From CAIMUS01 sp963708455 (GTDB taxonomy: Bacteria; Pseudomonadota; Gammaproteobacteria; Competibacterales; Competibacteraceae): DNA of 64,000 nucleotides. The DNA is taken from the NCBI GenBank assembly GCA_963708455.1, contig CAVPSQ010000004.1:1302001-1366000 (forward strand), in the 5' to 3' direction. Under the pieces are notes generated by a model. That model was not told the DNA's origin, searched no databases, and worked only from the letters and a program-made list of their open reading frames with translations. Of this stretch, positions 6,303 through 13,803 are shown piece by piece. The position numbers and the translations under genes are program-made. Each line of letters starts with the position of its first letter. Positions within the stretch are counted from its first letter, which is position 1.

Positions 6303-6370
6303 GGTTTAACGTTTGAATTCACCGGCCTGCGCGGCTTTTCGCGCAGGTCCGGTGGAATGAGAGGTTAGCC
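6303..6370 (-). other. attC-like cassette recombination site 6
   Basis: This is the clearest site in the array. GTTTAAC (6304-6310) and GGTTAGCC (6363-6370) are the outer boxes. GAATTCACCGG pairs with CCGGTGGAATG with a bulge, and a perfect cctgcgcg/cgcgcagg stem lies at the centre. It also carries the last bases of the gene at 6365-6772. Confidence 0.75.
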
Positions 6371-6772
6371 ATCAGTGCCACCCTTCTTGGGTTTGGCGTT
6401 TCCATGGCCCTGATGCTGGCTCAGTGGTTCTTCACAGTGGTGAATTACTTCGCCAGACTCGTAGTCCGTGATCTTCTCGAAATATCGGTCATTGTCGCGA
6501 TCAATGACGCGCTCTCGATGAACAATCTTTTCCAAGCTTCTGGAATAGTCGGGAACAGCCAAATCCTCAATGTACGGCTTCTTTTCCCAGGCACGTTTTG
6601 CCTTTGTGCTGATGCCATCTCGGGCAACCATGGACTCCAAAATGCAAACATGGTAGTTACGCTTGGTGCTTCCACAATTTTTGCACGGCATACATTGCTC
6701 CGGCGTGTCGCCACGAGCGTCCACCTCAGCGCCACAGTCTGTACATTCGATGGTGTCGGTAGATACGCTCAT
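6365..6772 (-). CDS. Cassette protein with two CxxC pairs, unknown function
   Basis: This 135-residue protein begins MSVSTDTIECTDCGAEVDAR and continues PEQCMPCKNCGSTKRNYHV, giving two CxxC pairs plus an extra Cys that could form a zinc ribbon. A charged C-terminal region follows (KIVHRERVIDRDNDRYF, ending in KPKKGGTDG). I do not recognise its function. It lies between attC-like site 6 and a half site at 6776-6782. A decayed partial copy lies at 1523-1697, showing the cassette was once duplicated. Confidence 0.7.
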   Translation of the reverse strand: MSVSTDTIECTDCGAEVDARGDTPEQCMPCKNCGSTKRNYHVCILESMVARDGISTKAKRAWEKKPYIEDLAVPDYSRSLEKIVHRERVIDRDNDRYFEKITDYESGEVIHHCEEPLSQHQGHGNAKPKKGGTDG

Positions 6773-6775
6773 GAT

Positions 6776-6782
6776 GGCTAAC
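6776..6782 (-). other. attC half site at array end
   Basis: Only the GGCTAAC box remains. In the truncated copy at 1.7 kb the same gene is followed by a full attC-like site. Here the site is cut after GGCTAAC by the duplicated segment and its 28-base repeat. Confidence 0.5.
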
Positions 6783-7640
6783 CAGTGATTGAACAGTTCT
6801 GTTTATCTCTACCACCATCCTCCATCTCCGGTCAAGCAAAAATTCTCAGTTAACTGTAGCAGGTTGTCTTCAACAGTTGTTTTTACGCAATAAATCGATG
6901 AAATTTTTTAAATCTTTTTCTATTTCAACATCTTAAATAATGTTGATCAAGCGTCACGACTTGGCAAGAACGCCTACTTCACTACGGTGGACTGTCTGTT
7001 TATCATTACCTACCGCAAGATAAACAGTTTCTGGATAGCATGACAGTGTAGATACCGTTTTGATTGTCAAGAAGCGGTGGGTCATGTATAGCCAGAGTTG
7101 CTGCATTATCTCCCATAAGCCGCTGGGTATCGCTGCGGTTTGCCGCATCCAGGCAACCCATCCGGTGTTTGCCCGACGGATCGACCCAAATAGCGCCTTG
7201 CTGCAGCCGGCAAGGTTGCCGCAGGTAAGTCCTGAGTTGTGGATGCTTGTCCAGACGCGATAGGGGCAGATTCTTCATAAGCTCGCTGCCCTGGCTGTCA
7301 TCCAACGCCGGTCTGGCCTACGCGCGCTCAATCGAATTTGGTGTCTTTCCAGTGGCGCACCGCGCCGAAGGTCTCCGCGCCGGCGGCGAGCGGCCGCCGG
7401 CGAACCGCGATGCGGCCTGAATGACCGTCGGCTCGTCGAAACGTAGAAACGGATTGGTGCGCCGCTCCAGTTCCAGCAATGAAGGAACGGTGGGCAGACC
7501 ACGCTCGCGCAGTGCCTGGCAGTCCCGCTCCCGTTGCAGCAGGTCGGGATTATTCGGCTCCACCCATTGAGCGAAAGCGATGTTATCTAATGTGTATTCA
7601 TGCGCACAGTAGATTCGTGTGTCGTCCGGTAAAGCAGCGA
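6780..7640. repeat. Duplicated segment, copy 2
   Basis: This is the second copy of 3905-4885, lacking the extra 120 bases. It contains the 28-base repeat at 6780-6807, about 235 bases without a gene (6808-7044), the methyltransferase fragment and the gloB 3' part. The original arrangement is more likely here, because gloB continues to full length. Confidence 0.8.
7045..7278 (-). pseudogene. DNA methyltransferase N-terminal fragment, copy 2
   Basis: Same 78-codon fragment as at 4291-4522, with MKNLPLSRLDKHPQLRTYL and GKHRMGCLDAANRSDTQRL, ending at HDPPLLDNQNGIYT. The DPP of the methyltransferase catalytic motif is followed by unrelated codons, and no C-terminal half is found downstream. It is non-functional. 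Confidence 0.55.
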
Positions 7641-8106
7641 TTTTGCTTAGAGAAGCGTGCATTTGCTCCGCAGTGCCCTCGAACAGCCGGCCGCAACCGC
7701 AGGCGAATACGGTATCGCCGCAGAACAGGACGCCCTCCCCGTAATAGGCGATATGGCCGGCGGTATGGCCTGGCACGTCCAGCACCTGGAATTGAGTGCC
7801 GAGTTCCGCTAGCGTTATGACATCGCCCTCCCGCAAGCGCCGGGTGAGACCGGGAATGCGTTCGCCCGCCGGACCATAGACGGCGACAGCCGGATAGTGT
7901 TGTAGCAGGCTGTGCAGGCCGCCGGTATGATCCCCGTGGTGGTGAGTAATCAGAATGGCGACCGGTGTTAAGTGCTCTTCTGCGAGCGTGCGCAGCACCG
8001 GTTTGGCGTCGCCGGGGTCCACCAGCGCGGCGTAGCGATTATCCGAGTTGCCGAGCAGCCAGATGTAATTGTCGTTGAAAGCGCGAATGGGAGTGATGTT
8101 GTGCAT
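7318..8106 (-). CDS. gloB: Hydroxyacylglutathione hydrolase (glyoxalase II), C-terminus frameshifted
   Basis: GloB hydrolyses S-lactoylglutathione to lactate and glutathione. The metallo-beta-lactamase motif THHHGDHTGG and the later metal ligands (VPGHTAGH, CGDTVFACGCGRLFEG, YCAHEYTL) are all present. The start is taken at MHNITPIRAFNDNYIW, which matches the family N-terminus. Near 7391-7400 one G is missing relative to the copy at 4573-4885 (ggccgcc against ggccggcc), so the last residues read GGRSPPARRPSARC instead of RPLAAGAETFGAVRHW. The protein is about normal length (262 residues), but its C-terminal substrate-binding tail, including the usual RxxKD(xF) end, is altered. Activity is uncertain. 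Confidence 0.85.
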   Translation of the reverse strand: MHNITPIRAFNDNYIWLLGNSDNRYAALVDPGDAKPVLRTLAEEHLTPVAILITHHHGDHTGGLHSLLQHYPAVAVYGPAGERIPGLTRRLREGDVITLAELGTQFQVLDVPGHTAGHIAYYGEGVLFCGDTVFACGCGRLFEGTAEQMHASLSKIAALPDDTRIYCAHEYTLDNIAFAQWVEPNNPDLLQRERDCQALRERGLPTVPSLLELERRTNPFLRFDEPTVIQAASRFAGGRSPPARRPSARCATGKTPNSIERA

Positions 8107-8516
8107 GGATCGAAGTAACTCGTTGATAAACAAAGAATAGACGGAATCAGGCCGGCTTTGTGCAGTGACCGTTTAGCAAATGATGCCACTGATTATACCT
8201 CGGCTTTGGCCATTTTTCCGGTAGCACATAAAGCTAAGTTATTGAGATTATTATACTAAGATAAATAAGGGCCGGTCGTTGTTAGAGAGCACGACTAGCA
8301 GCAGTTACTGAGTTATACGCCCCAGTCACTGATCTTCCTCGCCTTGCCAAGCGGTTAGGAATGCCACCGTCGAGTATCAGTGGTTGCCTACGTCCGAATA
8401 CCCTGTGCTCTCGAGTCTGCGCACCCTATCTCGGTTCACTATAAAAATCCCCCCCGCCTCCCACTTTGCGGTATCATGTTGTTGTGATGAAACATTTTTT
8501 TACTTTTGAGATACAC
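8107..8516. other. Intergenic region between gloB and ibaG
   Basis: These 410 bases separate two divergent genes and should hold both promoters. An A+T-rich stretch (attattatactaagataaat, around 8250) is visible. No RNA gene, repeat or convincing operator was found. Confidence 0.4.
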
Positions 8517-8765
8517 ATGCTCCAAGCTGACGATATCAAGCGCTTGATCGAACAAGGTTTACCCGCTTCGCAGGCGATCGTGACCGGGAACGACGGCGTG
8601 CACTTCACCGCCACGGTCATCAGTCCCGGCTTTGCCGGCAAAACGCTGCTGCAACAACACCGCCTGGTCTACGCCGCCCTGGGGGCACGGCTGGAAAACG
8701 AGCAAATCCATGCCCTGGCGCTGCAAACCTATACCCCCGATTGCTGGCAGCAAGACAATGGATAA
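8517..8765 (+). CDS. ibaG: BolA-family protein IbaG
   Basis: This 82-residue BolA-like protein starts at the ATG of MLQADDIKRLIEQGLP. It has the class II KH-like fold features: GNDGVHFTATVISPGFAGK and QQHRLVYAALG with conserved His, then EQIHALALQTYTPDCW. IbaG binds [2Fe-2S] with monothiol glutaredoxins and is linked to acid stress. Position just upstream of murA is conserved in proteobacteria, and here the genes overlap by 8 bases. Confidence 0.85.
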   Translation: MLQADDIKRLIEQGLPASQAIVTGNDGVHFTATVISPGFAGKTLLQQHRLVYAALGARLENEQIHALALQTYTPDCWQQDNG

Positions 8766-10017
8766 ACTCATCATCAGCGGTGGCGTTCCGCTGCGTGGCG
8801 AACTGCATGCCTCCGGCGCCAAGAACGCCGTATTGCCTATCCTGGCCTGCACCTTACTGGCCGACGAACCGGTCACTATCAGCAACGTGCCGCGTCTGCG
8901 CGATGTCGCCACCATGTTGGACTTACTCCGCTGCATGGGCGTCGAAGTGAACGTCGACGCGCGCCACGATGTGCATATCGATCCTCGTTCGATCCACCAT
9001 CAGCGCGCTCCTTACGAGCTGGTCAAGACCATGCGCGCCTCGATCGTGGTGCTGGGCCCGCTGCTGGCCCGCTACGGTCACGCCGAGGTCTCGCTGCCGG
9101 GCGGCTGCGCTATCGGCTCGCGTCCGGTCAATCTCCACGTCGACGGACTGACCCACATGGGGGCCGCTATCGAACTGGAAAACGGCTATATCCATGCCCG
9201 GGCGAACCGCCTGAAGGGCACTCGCATCGTGCTGGATCTGGTCACCGTGACTGGCACCGAGAACCTGATGATGGCCGCCACGCTAGCCGAGGGAACGACG
9301 ATCATCGAAAATGCCGCCCGCGAACCCGAAGTAGTCGATCTGGCCGAATGCCTGAGCAGCATGGGTGCCCGCATCAGCGGCGCCGGCACCGATACGCTGG
9401 TGATCGAAGGCGTCCAACGACTGTCGGGTACCCACTACCGAGTGTTGCCGGACCGGATCGAAACCGGCACCTATCTGGTCGCCGGTGCCATTACCGGCGG
9501 CCGCGTCAAGGTCAGGGACACCCGCCCGGATATTCTGGAAGCCGTGCTGCTCAAGTTGGAAGACGCCGGCGCCCGGGTCACGGTCGGTTCCGATTGGGCC
9601 GAAGTCGACCTGGACGGACGCCGGCCCCGCGCCGTGAACCTCCATACGGCTCCCTATCCGGCTTTTCCCACCGACATGCAGGCGCAGTTCGTCGCCCTGA
9701 ACGCTGTCGCCGAAGGCACCGGCGCCATCACCGAGACCGTATTCGAGAACCGCTTCATGCATGTGCAGGAATTACTGCGCATGGGTGCTCATATCCAGTT
9801 GGAAGGCAACACCGCGATTAGCATCGGGGTGCCGGAATTGACGGCGGCGCCGGTGATGGCCACCGATCTGCGCGCTTCCGCTGGTCTGGTGCTGGCGGGG
9901 TTAGCGGCCCAGGGCGATACGATCGTAGACCGGATTTACCATCTAGACCGGGGCTATGAACAACTCGAAGAGAAGCTTTCCCGGTTGGGGGCGCGTATCC
10001 GGCGGGTGCACGGTTGA
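8758..10017 (+). CDS. murA: UDP-N-acetylglucosamine 1-carboxyvinyltransferase
   Basis: MurA transfers enolpyruvate from PEP to UDP-GlcNAc, the first committed step of peptidoglycan synthesis. The 419-residue protein starts MDKLIISGGVPLRGE and contains the catalytic-loop Cys in LPGGCAIGSRPVNLH. It also has GASGAKN-type substrate motifs (HASGAKNAVLP) and TDMQAQFVALNAVAEG. Length and motifs are normal, and the Cys means fosfomycin sensitivity is expected. hisG, which often follows murA in related genomes, is absent. Confidence 0.95.
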   Translation: MDKLIISGGVPLRGELHASGAKNAVLPILACTLLADEPVTISNVPRLRDVATMLDLLRCMGVEVNVDARHDVHIDPRSIHHQRAPYELVKTMRASIVVLGPLLARYGHAEVSLPGGCAIGSRPVNLHVDGLTHMGAAIELENGYIHARANRLKGTRIVLDLVTVTGTENLMMAATLAEGTTIIENAAREPEVVDLAECLSSMGARISGAGTDTLVIEGVQRLSGTHYRVLPDRIETGTYLVAGAITGGRVKVRDTRPDILEAVLLKLEDAGARVTVGSDWAEVDLDGRRPRAVNLHTAPYPAFPTDMQAQFVALNAVAEGTGAITETVFENRFMHVQELLRMGAHIQLEGNTAISIGVPELTAAPVMATDLRASAGLVLAGLAAQGDTIVDRIYHLDRGYEQLEEKLSRLGARIRRVHG

Positions 10018-10045
10018 CGGCAGGGCGGCGCTCTTGACCATTAAA

Positions 10046-10101
10046 GTGGCTAGTGGCTAGTGGCTAGTGGCTGGTGGCTGGTGGCTGGTGGCTGGTGGCT
10101 G
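10046..10101. repeat. Heptamer tandem repeat, 8 units
   Basis: Three GTGGCTA units are followed by five GTGGCTG units without interruption. The array lies in the 150-base gap between murA and hisD. It has no spacers and is not a CRISPR. Copy number is likely to vary between strains. Confidence 0.9.
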
Positions 10102-10169
10102 GCGGGTAGTCGCCGCTTCCACGGGCCGCTCTCCGACCGCCTGGCAACATTTAACTTGAGACTTCGAAC

Positions 10170-11480
10170 ATGGTGGATATCAAACGCTTGCACAGTGGCG
10201 CCGCGGATTTCTCGAGCCAGTTGAAGGCGTTGATCGCCTGGGACAGCAGCGCCGAAGCGGCGGTGACCACTACGGTGGCTGAGATCATCGAGCAGGTGCG
10301 CCGGCGCGGCGACCTCGCTGTGCTGGATTACACCGCCCGCTTCGACCGGGTGAAAGCAGCCGCCGTGGCGGACCTGGAAATCCCTGCGGCGCGCTTGCAG
10401 CAGGCGCTGGCCGCCATACCCGCTGTCCAGCGCACGGCGCTGGAGACGGCGGCTGCGCGGCTGCGCGCCTATGCCGAACACCAGAAACTGACCGATTGGA
10501 GCTTTAGCGAAGCGGACGGCACCCTGCTCGGCCAGCAGGTCACGCCGCTGGACAGCGTCGGTTTATACGTGCCGGGCGGCAAGGCGGCTTATCCCTCGTC
10601 GGTGCTGATGAACGCTATACCTGCCAGAGTGGCGGGCGTCGGGTTGCTGGTGATGGTCGCGCCCACGCCCGACGGCGAGCGCAACGACCTGGTGCTGGCG
10701 GCGGCGGCGGTGGCCGGCGTCGACCGGGTGTTCGCCCTCGGCGGCGCACAAGCGGTGGCGGCGCTGGCCTACGGCACGGCTACCGTCCCGGCGGTGGACA
10801 AGATCGTCGGCCCTGGCAATATCTATGTAGCCACCGCCAAACGGCTGGTGTTCGGGCAAGTGGGCATCGACATGATCGCAGGACCGTCGGAAATCCTGAT
10901 CATCTGCGACGGCCGCACCGATCCCGACTGGATCGCCATGGATCTGTTCTCCCAGGCCGAGCACGACAAGGATGCCCAGTCGCTGCTGCTTACCCCGGAA
11001 GCCGCGTTCCTGGACCGGGTGCAGGCCAGCATCGGGAAGCTGCTACCGGACATGGAGCGGCGCACCATCATCACCGCCTCCCTGGAACGGCGCGCTGCCT
11101 TTATCCTGGTCCGGGATCTGGCGGAGGCCGCCGCCATCAGCAATTACATTGCGCCGGAACATCTGGAACTGTCTGTCGCCGAGCCGGCCGCACTGCTGCC
11201 GTATATCTGTAATGCCGGCGCCATCTTTCTGGGGCGCTATACCGCCGAGGCGCTGGGCGACTATTGCGCCGGCCCCAATCATGTCCTGCCGACGGCCCGC
11301 ACGGCACGCTTTTCCTCGCCACTCGGCGTCTACGACTTCCAGAAGCGCTCCACCGTGCTGCACTGCTCGGCGGCGGGTGCGGCGGCGCTGGGGCCCACTG
11401 CCGCCGTGCTGGCCCGGGGCGAGGGCCTGACCGCGCATGCCCGCTCTGCCGAGTATCGCTTGAGCCCGGGCAATCCATGA
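10170..11480 (+). CDS. hisD: Histidinol dehydrogenase
   Basis: HisD carries out the last two NAD-dependent oxidations from histidinol to histidine. At 436 residues it has normal length. Visible motifs are GLYVPGGKAAYPSSVLMNAIP, VDKIVGPGNIYVATAKR, IDMIAGPSEILI, the zinc-site region LFSQAEHDKDAQS, and YIAPEHLEL with conserved Glu-His. It overlaps hisC by four bases (ATGA). The expected upstream gene hisG is not in this window. Confidence 0.95.
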   Translation: MVDIKRLHSGAADFSSQLKALIAWDSSAEAAVTTTVAEIIEQVRRRGDLAVLDYTARFDRVKAAAVADLEIPAARLQQALAAIPAVQRTALETAAARLRAYAEHQKLTDWSFSEADGTLLGQQVTPLDSVGLYVPGGKAAYPSSVLMNAIPARVAGVGLLVMVAPTPDGERNDLVLAAAAVAGVDRVFALGGAQAVAALAYGTATVPAVDKIVGPGNIYVATAKRLVFGQVGIDMIAGPSEILIICDGRTDPDWIAMDLFSQAEHDKDAQSLLLTPEAAFLDRVQASIGKLLPDMERRTIITASLERRAAFILVRDLAEAAAISNYIAPEHLELSVAEPAALLPYICNAGAIFLGRYTAEALGDYCAGPNHVLPTARTARFSSPLGVYDFQKRSTVLHCSAAGAAALGPTAAVLARGEGLTAHARSAEYRLSPGNP

Positions 11481-12556
11481 TCGCACCGACGCCGGCGGAA
11501 TTGATCCGCCCGGAGATCCGCGCGCTCAGCGCCTATCATGTCCCGGATGCGCAGGGACTGATCAAGCTGGACGCGATGGAAAACCCTTACGGCTGGCCGG
11601 CGGAACTGATCGATGCCTGGCTGGCGAGACTACGCAACGTACCCCTCAACCGCTACCCGGACCCCGGCGCGGCGCAGCTCAAGGCACGGTTGCGGGCGAC
11701 CATGACGATTCCGGATGGCGCTGGTCTGATTCTGGGAAACGGCTCTGACGAATTGATCCAGCTGCTGATCCTGGCGCTGGCCGGGCCGGGCCGGACGGTG
11801 CTGGCGCCCTCTCCCAGCTTCGTGATGTATCGCCTGATCGCCGCCTTCGTCGGCCTGCGTTACGTGGCGGTGCCTTTACGAGAGCACGACTTCGGTCTGG
11901 ATATGGACCTCATGCTGGAAGCTATCGAACGCGAGCGGCCGGCGCTGATCTTTCTGGCCTATCCCAACAACCCGACCGGCAACCGCTTCCCCGCAGCGGA
12001 CATACGGCGCGTACTGCAAGCAGCGCCGGGCCTGGTTGTGGTGGACGAGGCGTACTTCCCGTTCGCCGACCACAGCTTCCTGCCCGAACTACTGCAATAC
12101 GACCATCTGCTGCTGCTGCGCACCCTGTCCAAGCTGGGGCTGGCCGGCCTGCGTCTGGGCCTGTTGACCGGCGCGCTGTGCTGGCTGGATGAGTTCGAGA
12201 AGCTGCGCCTGCCTTACAACATCAATGTATTGACTCAAGTCAGTGCCGAATTCGCTCTGGCTCATCAGACTGTGTTAGATGAGCAGGCCGGTCGTATCCG
12301 GGCGGATCGGGAATGGCTGCTGGCGACCCTGCGCGCCCTGCCCGGCATCACTGCCTTTCCCAGCGAAGCCAATTTCATTCTGTTCCGCACCCCGGCGGGA
12401 CAGGCAGACAGGCTATTTGAGTCTTTGCGAGATAGGCGTATCCTAGTCAAAAATTTACACCCGGCCGGCGGTCTGTTGTGCGACTGTCTCCGCGTGACCG
12501 TGGGTACGGCCGTAGAAAATCAAGCCTTTATCGCCGCCCTGGCGGCGGGTCTGTAG
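11477..12556 (+). CDS. hisC: Histidinol-phosphate aminotransferase
   Basis: This 359-residue PLP enzyme converts imidazole-acetol phosphate to histidinol phosphate. The start is the ATG overlapping hisD, reading MIAPTPAELIRPEIR. Class I/II aminotransferase motifs are present: NGSDELIQLL, YPNNPTGN, VVDEAYFPF, and the PLP-binding Lys in RTLSKLGLAGLRLG. The C-terminal RVTVGT element is intact. Confidence 0.93.
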   Translation: MIAPTPAELIRPEIRALSAYHVPDAQGLIKLDAMENPYGWPAELIDAWLARLRNVPLNRYPDPGAAQLKARLRATMTIPDGAGLILGNGSDELIQLLILALAGPGRTVLAPSPSFVMYRLIAAFVGLRYVAVPLREHDFGLDMDLMLEAIERERPALIFLAYPNNPTGNRFPAADIRRVLQAAPGLVVVDEAYFPFADHSFLPELLQYDHLLLLRTLSKLGLAGLRLGLLTGALCWLDEFEKLRLPYNINVLTQVSAEFALAHQTVLDEQAGRIRADREWLLATLRALPGITAFPSEANFILFRTPAGQADRLFESLRDRRILVKNLHPAGGLLCDCLRVTVGTAVENQAFIAALAAGL

Positions 12557-12621
12557 AACGGTTATCACCGCCGGTTCCGACCCGGCGGTCGGTCCAATGA
12601 GCAATCCAGTGGGGGGATGCC

Positions 12622-13002
12622 ATGTCAGTGTTAAAGTCGGTTGGTGTTGCGCTGTCGCTGTGCGCCGTGGTGACGGCCGCCTACGCAGCGGACAAGCAGG
12701 TCAGTTACAAACGGGATGTGCAGCCGATCCTGCAGGCCAGTTGTGGCGAATGCCACACTCCGGGCGGCAAGGGTGAAAGTAAATCGGGGCTGATGCTGGA
12801 CAGCTATCAGCACCTGATGAAAGGCACCAAATACGGCCCTATCGTCGATCCGGGCAAGAGCATCAACAGCGTGCTGGTGCAGGTGCTCGAAGGCAAGCAG
12901 GTGGACCCGTCCATCCGCATGCCGCACGGTGGAGTCAAGATGTCCGAAGCCAGCGTCCAGATCATCACGACCTGGGTGAATCAGGGCGCCAAAGATAATT
13001 GA
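12622..13002 (+). CDS. Periplasmic c-type cytochrome-like protein
   Basis: This 126-residue protein has an N-terminal signal peptide (cleavage near AYAA) and one haem c motif, CGECH (C41, C44, H45), followed by GLMLDSYQHLMKG and later SIRMPHGG, whose Met could be the distal ligand. The pattern resembles the small c-type domain often annotated as 'planctomycete-type cytochrome C' rather than a classical cytochrome c. It lies just before petABC and may pass electrons to or from the bc1 complex; that link is an inference from position. Confidence 0.75.
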   Translation: MSVLKSVGVALSLCAVVTAAYAADKQVSYKRDVQPILQASCGECHTPGGKGESKSGLMLDSYQHLMKGTKYGPIVDPGKSINSVLVQVLEGKQVDPSIRMPHGGVKMSEASVQIITTWVNQGAKDN

Positions 13003-13182
13003 AATCCGGTGGCGCCGCAGCGGCGGGTATGGTTGCCGTGACGCAACTGGTGGCCTGTACGGATCGGTTGTCGGCGGCTGGTCAGTGCTCCGATTACTGT
13101 CCCAATTCCTCGCGCCCAACCCGACCGCTGCCTGTCGCCAGCAGTTCATAACAGCGAATAATTTCATGCAGGAGAATGCTTG

Positions 13183-13779
13183 ATGAGTACTACGGCAGAA
13201 GAGGTCAATCCCGGCAGACGCCGTCTTCTGACGGCTGCCGCTACAGTGGTCGGCGGCGTCGGCGTGCTCTACGCCGTCACGCCGTTTCTCAAATACTGGT
13301 GGCCGAGCGAACGCGCTCAGGCCGCCGGCGCGCCGGTGGACGTCAATATCAGCAGACTGGAGCCCGGCCAGCGCATCACGGTGGAATGGCGCGGCCAACC
13401 GGTCTGGTTGGTGGACCGCACTCCCCAGATGCTGGCGGCGTTGCCCACCCTGAACGGGCAATTGCGCGACCCCGACTCCAACCAAAGCAAACAGCCGGTC
13501 TTCGCCAAGAACGTTCATCGTTCGATGAAACCGGATATCCTGGTGATGCTGGGAGTGTGCACGCATCTGGGCTGTTCGCCTACCTATCGGCCGGATGTGT
13601 CCCCGGCTGATCTGGGGCCGGAGTGGAAGGGCGGGTTCTTCTGTCCCTGCCACGGCTCCAAGTTCGATCTGGCCGGCCGGGTCTATCAGGGTGTTCCCGC
13701 GCCCCTCAACATGGAGGTTCCACCCTATCAGTTCGTGACCGATACGCGCGTGCTGGTCGGCGCGGAAAGCAAGGCTTAG
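13183..13779 (+). CDS. petA: Ubiquinol-cytochrome c reductase Rieske iron-sulfur subunit
   Basis: Rieske subunit of the bc1 complex, taking electrons from ubiquinol. A GGAG ribosome site precedes the ATG reading MSTTAEEVNPGRRRLL. The twin-arginine-like GRRRLLTAA segment leads into one membrane anchor. The [2Fe-2S] ligands are in CTHLGCSP and CPCHGSKFD, and VPAPLNMEVPPYQF closes the domain. The 198-residue length is typical. It is the first gene of petABC. Confidence 0.95.
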   Translation: MSTTAEEVNPGRRRLLTAAATVVGGVGVLYAVTPFLKYWWPSERAQAAGAPVDVNISRLEPGQRITVEWRGQPVWLVDRTPQMLAALPTLNGQLRDPDSNQSKQPVFAKNVHRSMKPDILVMLGVCTHLGCSPTYRPDVSPADLGPEWKGGFFCPCHGSKFDLAGRVYQGVPAPLNMEVPPYQFVTDTRVLVGAESKA

Positions 13780-13803
13780 CATCGCTGCTAACGAGGCTGC
13801 ATC

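Noticed and set aside
10046..10101. Possible CRISPR or satellite array
   Set aside because: The 7-base units are contiguous with no spacers and no cas genes nearby; it is a simple tandem repeat.
11264..11476. Longer hisC start
   Set aside because: The extra residues read out of frame through hisD; the ATG overlapping the hisD stop matches the family N-terminus.
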